Assembly: GCA_015494385.1 (NCBI GenBank)
Contig: WGBJ01000285.1
Coordinates: forward strand, 1 to 8,229
From: Marinosulfonomonas sp.
Lineage (GTDB): Bacteria > Pseudomonadota > Alphaproteobacteria > Rhodobacterales > Rhodobacteraceae
Direction: 5' to 3'
Length of the DNA: 8,229 nt
Position numbers and translations under genes: made by a program. Positions within the stretch are counted from its first letter, which is position 1. Every line of letters begins with the position of its first letter. This document shows, in pieces, positions 5,662 through 8,229 of the stretch. A model generated the notes under the pieces. That model had not been told where the DNA came from. It was given only the letters and a program-made list of their open reading frames with translations, and ran no database searches.

Positions 5662-7619
5662 TCTGCCGCCACCTTCTGCTTGACCGGCACCACCGCCACA
5701 TCACGGATTTCCAGCGTGGCACTGATCGAACCTTTGCGCCCGTCTTCGTAGGTCACTTCGGTTTCGGTGTAGATTTCGGATTTGCCACCATAAAGCGCCT
5801 CCAGCAGATCGTTGAACTTCTCGCCCACGATCTTGCGGCGCACCTTGCGGGTGCGGGTCATTTCGCCGTCATCGGCATCCAGCTCCTTGTGCAGGATCAG
5901 GAAGCGGTGCACCTGACAACCCGACAGCATTTCATCCTGCGCTACCGATTTGTTCACTTCTTCGATATGCGCCTGAATGGTGTTGTAGACCTCCGGATGG
6001 CCCGCCAGCTCCTGATAGGAGGCATAGGCGACGTTATTGCGTTCCGCCCAGTTGCCCACCGCCGTCAGGTCGATGTTGATAAAGGCCACGCAATATTCGC
6101 GATCTGCACCAAACACCACGGATTCCAGAATGTCGGGGTAGAACTTGAGCTTGTTTTCAACAAACTTGGGCGCGAACATGCCGCCATCGGCCATTTTGCC
6201 AACGTCCTTGGCCCGGTCGATAATGCGCAAATGCCCGCTGCTTTTCTCGATGAAACCGGCATCCCCCGTGGCAACCCAGCCTTCGGCGTCCTTGGTGTCG
6301 GCGGTGCTTTCGGGGTTTTTGTAGTATTCCTCGAATACCCCGGGCGAGCGGTAGTAAATCTCGCCGTTGTCCTCGATTTTGATTTCCACATCGGGAGATG
6401 GCACGCCCACTGTGTCGGCCCGCACTTCGCCATCCGGCTGCTGGGTGATGAACACCGTCGCTTCGGTCTGGCCATACAACTGTTTCAGGTTGATCCCCAA
6501 AGAGCGGTAGAATTCGAACAGCTCCGGCCCGATCGCTTCACCGGCGGTATAACCGATGCGCACGCGGCTTAGGCCCAGTGTATTTTTCAGCGGGCCATAG
6601 ATAAATATATTCCCCAGAAAATAGCTGAGCCGGTCGCCAAAGCTGACGTCCTTGCCATCCAGAATGGCCGGACCCACCTTGCGGGCCACATCCATGTATT
6701 TACGGAACAGCCATTTCTTGAACCGGCCTGCGTCCTCCATCCGGATCATAACGCTGGTCAACTGCCCTTCAAAGAACCGTGGTGGCGCGAAATAATAGGT
6801 CGGCCCGATTTCGCGCAAATCCGTCATCATCGTATCTGCTGATTCAGGGCAGTTCACACAGAACCCCGTCCAGTAGGCTTGTCCGATCGAGAAAATGAAA
6901 TCCCCGACCCATGCCATCGGCAAATAGGCCAGAACCTCTTCGTTTTCGGTCAGATTGTCGAATTCACAGGAATTTTTCGAAGTCACAATCACATTGCGGT
7001 TCGACAGCACAACGCCCTTTGGCTTGCCGGTCGTGCCGGATGTGTACAGCATCACACAGGTGCTATCCATGTTCAGCCGTGCAGTGCGGGCCTGCAATTC
7101 CGGCATGAATTCTTCGCGGGCAGCGCGGCCCTGATCCTGAATATGGGAAAACTGGTGCAAACGGCGGTGATCATATTTGCGCAACCCGCGCGGGTCGATA
7201 TAGATCATGTGCTCGAACTGGTGCAATTGGTCCTGCACCTCGATCACCTTATCAACCTGTTCCTGATCCTCGACCACGATGAACCGTGCGCCGCAATGGC
7301 CCAGAACATAGGCCATCTCTTCGGCATTGGCATCCTGATACAGCGGCACAGGGATCGCCCCGACCGATTGCGCCGCAACCATTGCCCAATAGAAATACGG
7401 GCGATTTCGGCCGATGATGGCCACAAAATCACCTTCGTGAATTCCAAGGTTCAAAAAGCCAAGCGCCAGCGCCTCTATTTCGGCCGCCGCTTCTTTCCAG
7501 TTCCAGCTTTGCCAGATACCATATTCTTTTTCACGATACGCCGCCTTGTCGCCAAACGTCACCGCATTGCGTGCAAGCAGGGCCGGAATCGAGTCCAGAA
7601 CCGCGTCTGATTGTGCCAA
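5658..7619 (-). CDS. AMP-forming long-chain-type acyl-CoA synthetase (ANL superfamily)
   Basis: This 653-aa cytoplasmic enzyme is predicted to convert a carboxylic acid, ATP and CoA to acyl-CoA, AMP and PPi. ANL motifs are complete. The P-loop YTSGTTGKPKG is at 192-202, YGQTEA at 382-387, and TGDAG (451-455) carries the ribose-binding Asp. RIIDRAKDVGKMADGG (465-480) is the hinge region, and TRTRKVRRK near the end carries Lys592 as the likely adenylation lysine. Its length and a C-terminal extension beyond that lysine place it with FadD15/long-chain-like synthetases rather than acetyl-CoA synthetases. Chain length or aromatic preference cannot be predicted. The start is a TTG at 7617-7619. GGGGAGGA precedes it by 6 nt, the next in-frame ATG is Met80, and no in-frame ATG or GTG lies between the TTG and an upstream TAG. 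As first gene of the operon, it overlaps livG by 4 nt. The enzyme may trap the imported acid as a thioester. Confidence 0.92.
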   Translation of the reverse strand: MAQSDAVLDSIPALLARNAVTFGDKAAYREKEYGIWQSWNWKEAAAEIEALALGFLNLGIHEGDFVAIIGRNRPYFYWAMVAAQSVGAIPVPLYQDANAEEMAYVLGHCGARFIVVEDQEQVDKVIEVQDQLHQFEHMIYIDPRGLRKYDHRRLHQFSHIQDQGRAAREEFMPELQARTARLNMDSTCVMLYTSGTTGKPKGVVLSNRNVIVTSKNSCEFDNLTENEEVLAYLPMAWVGDFIFSIGQAYWTGFCVNCPESADTMMTDLREIGPTYYFAPPRFFEGQLTSVMIRMEDAGRFKKWLFRKYMDVARKVGPAILDGKDVSFGDRLSYFLGNIFIYGPLKNTLGLSRVRIGYTAGEAIGPELFEFYRSLGINLKQLYGQTEATVFITQQPDGEVRADTVGVPSPDVEIKIEDNGEIYYRSPGVFEEYYKNPESTADTKDAEGWVATGDAGFIEKSSGHLRIIDRAKDVGKMADGGMFAPKFVENKLKFYPDILESVVFGADREYCVAFINIDLTAVGNWAERNNVAYASYQELAGHPEVYNTIQAHIEEVNKSVAQDEMLSGCQVHRFLILHKELDADDGEMTRTRKVRRKIVGEKFNDLLEALYGGKSEIYTETEVTYEDGRKGSISATLEIRDVAVVPVKQKVAAE

Positions 7620-7625
7620 GTTTCT

Positions 7626-7633
7626 TCCTCCCC
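7626..7633 (-). promoter_or_regulatory. Shine-Dalgarno site that sets the TTG start of the synthetase
   Basis: The minus strand reads GGGGAGGA here, 6 nt before TTG. It is the best match to the anti-Shine-Dalgarno in this operon leader. It decides the non-ATG start, since the frame upstream closes at a TAG with no other start codon. A strong site paired with a weak start codon can limit translation or make it depend on leader structure. Confidence 0.8.
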
Positions 7634-7635
7634 AT

Positions 7636-7653
7636 CTGCCGGTTTTCCGGCAG
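7636..7653 (-). promoter_or_regulatory. Perfect leader hairpin just upstream of the synthetase RBS
   Basis: CTGCCGG (7636-7642) and CCGGCAG (7647-7653) form a perfect 7-bp stem with a 4-nt loop (AAAA in the minus-strand transcript). Its base lies 2 nt from the Shine-Dalgarno. A second weaker stem, CCCGT/ACGGG (7657-7661 with 7665-7669), sits directly upstream. The pair could stabilise the 5' end, keep the RBS open or bind a regulator. They are far too small to call a known riboswitch. Confidence 0.6.
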
Positions 7654-7698
7654 CCACCCGTTCTACGGGCGATTCTCTATTTACCCCAGCGTGACTGT

Positions 7699-7725
7699 TT
7701 TTTCCTGCGGGTCAAATTTTTCCTG
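7699..7725. repeat. Direct repeat TTTTTCCTG in the divergent promoter region
   Basis: The 9-bp word TTTTTCCTG occurs at 7699-7707 and again at 7717-7725, 18 bp apart. This is the AT-richest part of the 192-bp divergent intergenic region. A spacing of somewhat under two helical turns could suit tandem binding of a regulator. Low sequence complexity makes chance a real alternative. Confidence 0.4.
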
Positions 7726-7728
7726 ACT

Positions 7729-7738
7729 TTTGCGCAAA
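7729..7738. promoter_or_regulatory. Candidate operator palindrome TTTGCGCAAA
   Basis: This is a perfect 10-bp inverted repeat with a central CG, about 110 bp from the synthetase start and 73 bp from the PAS gene start. Its form is like the core of many repressor operators, for example LacI-type. No regulator gene of that kind is in the window. I saw no convincing sigma-70 -35/-10 pair on either strand of this region, so its place relative to promoters is unknown. Confidence 0.35.
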
Positions 7739-7811
7739 TCTAACGAATTGTAACACCCCTTTCCCAAGCGCGACTCTGGTGCTAGCGATACGAAAGAAAG
7801 GACCATGTGAT

Positions 7812-8229
7812 ATGGCGTCATCCAAGGCCACCACCGAAAACCTGACCCGCGCCGGTCTGAACCTGATCCAGCAAGCGCTGTCGATCTATGACAGCGATCT
7901 GCGCTGCGTGCGGGTGAACCGCCCCTTCAAGGAAATGTTCGATCTGCCGGAAAACCTGTGCACACCCGGCGCGCATTTCTCCGATACCATCCGGTTTCTG
8001 GCAGAGCGTGGCGAATATGGCGAAGTGGGGGAAATTGACGAATTCGTCACCTCGCGAGTGGAACAGGCCCGCGCATTCGAGGCCCATTACATGGAGCGCA
8101 CCCGCGCCAACGGCTGCACCATTTCGATCGAGGGCAACCCCCTACCCCAGGGCGGCTGGGTCACGGTTTACACCGACATCACCGCGATCAAGGATCAGGA
8201 AAAGCTGCTGCGCGCCCGCTCTGCGGAAC
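7812..8229 (+). CDS. PAS-domain protein, N-terminal part; probable sensor histidine kinase
   Basis: The first 139 codons of a gene run off the right edge. Residues about 12-125 form a single PAS domain of the type that opens many Rhodobacterales hybrid kinases (PAS_7-like). It begins GLNLIQQALSIYDSDLR (15-31), continues with NRPFKEMFDLP (36-46) and ERGEYGEVGEID (65-76), and closes with the PAC-like GGWVTVYTDITAIKDQE (114-130). There are no membrane segments or signal peptide, so the sensor would be cytoplasmic. From residue 127 a charged helix (KDQEKLLRARSAE) starts, as in linkers leading to a kinase core. The kinase domains are not in view, so that part is inference from family memory. The ATG at 7812-7814 has AAAGGA 9 nt upstream. 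It faces away from the transporter operon and could regulate it, although no partner regulator is visible. Confidence 0.8.
   Translation, partial: MASSKATTENLTRAGLNLIQQALSIYDSDLRCVRVNRPFKEMFDLPENLCTPGAHFSDTIRFLAERGEYGEVGEIDEFVTSRVEQARAFEAHYMERTRANGCTISIEGNPLPQGGWVTVYTDITAIKDQEKLLRARSAE

Noticed and set aside
5652..6572. Plus-strand open frame (306 codons) opposite the acyl-CoA synthetase
   Set aside because: The opposite strand carries a full set of ANL motifs across this stretch, while this frame shows no known motif and the same shadow-like composition.
7620..7811. Sigma-70 promoters on either strand (for example TTGGGA/TTAGAT on the minus strand)
   Set aside because: The best hexamer pairs match the consensus poorly or have wrong spacing, so I cannot support a promoter call.

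Overview
The window looks like chromosomal DNA from an alphaproteobacterium of the Rhodobacterales (Roseobacter/Rhodobacter type). I base this on moderately GC-rich codon use, the style of the proteins, and a gene order I know from that group. I could not run a database search, so the placement is by recognition. Nothing suggests an insertion sequence, prophage, CRISPR array, tRNA or rRNA.

One large minus-strand transcription unit fills positions 7619 down to the left edge. In transcription order it holds: an ANL-superfamily acyl-CoA synthetase (653 aa, TTG start); a LivG-type ATPase that overlaps the synthetase by 4 nt (ATGA); LivH-type and LivM-type permeases; a secreted periplasmic substrate-binding protein of 428 aa; a LivF-type ATPase; and the start of a phenylacetate-CoA ligase (PaaK)-family gene whose ATG shares one base with the livF stop (TGATG). 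The last gene runs off the window.

A 192-bp divergent intergenic region (7620-7811) separates this operon from a plus-strand gene at 7812. That gene encodes an N-terminal PAS domain followed by the start of a helical linker. It is probably the sensor part of a histidine kinase, but it is cut by the right edge.

Taken together, the genes form a complete five-part HAAT-type ABC importer (LivJFGHM family) flanked inside one operon by two AMP-forming CoA ligases, with a possible sensor gene facing away. The simplest reading is a sense, import and CoA-trap module for an organic acid, perhaps aromatic or aliphatic, rather than a true leucine/isoleucine/valine transporter. The substrate cannot be read from the sequence.

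The unexplained structure lies between the genes. There is a pair of related palindromes between livG and livH, a compound hairpin between the binding-protein gene and livF, and two competing pairings between livM and the binding-protein gene. A perfect 7-bp hairpin sits just upstream of the synthetase Shine-Dalgarno. A 10-bp palindrome and a 9-bp direct repeat lie in the divergent promoter region.
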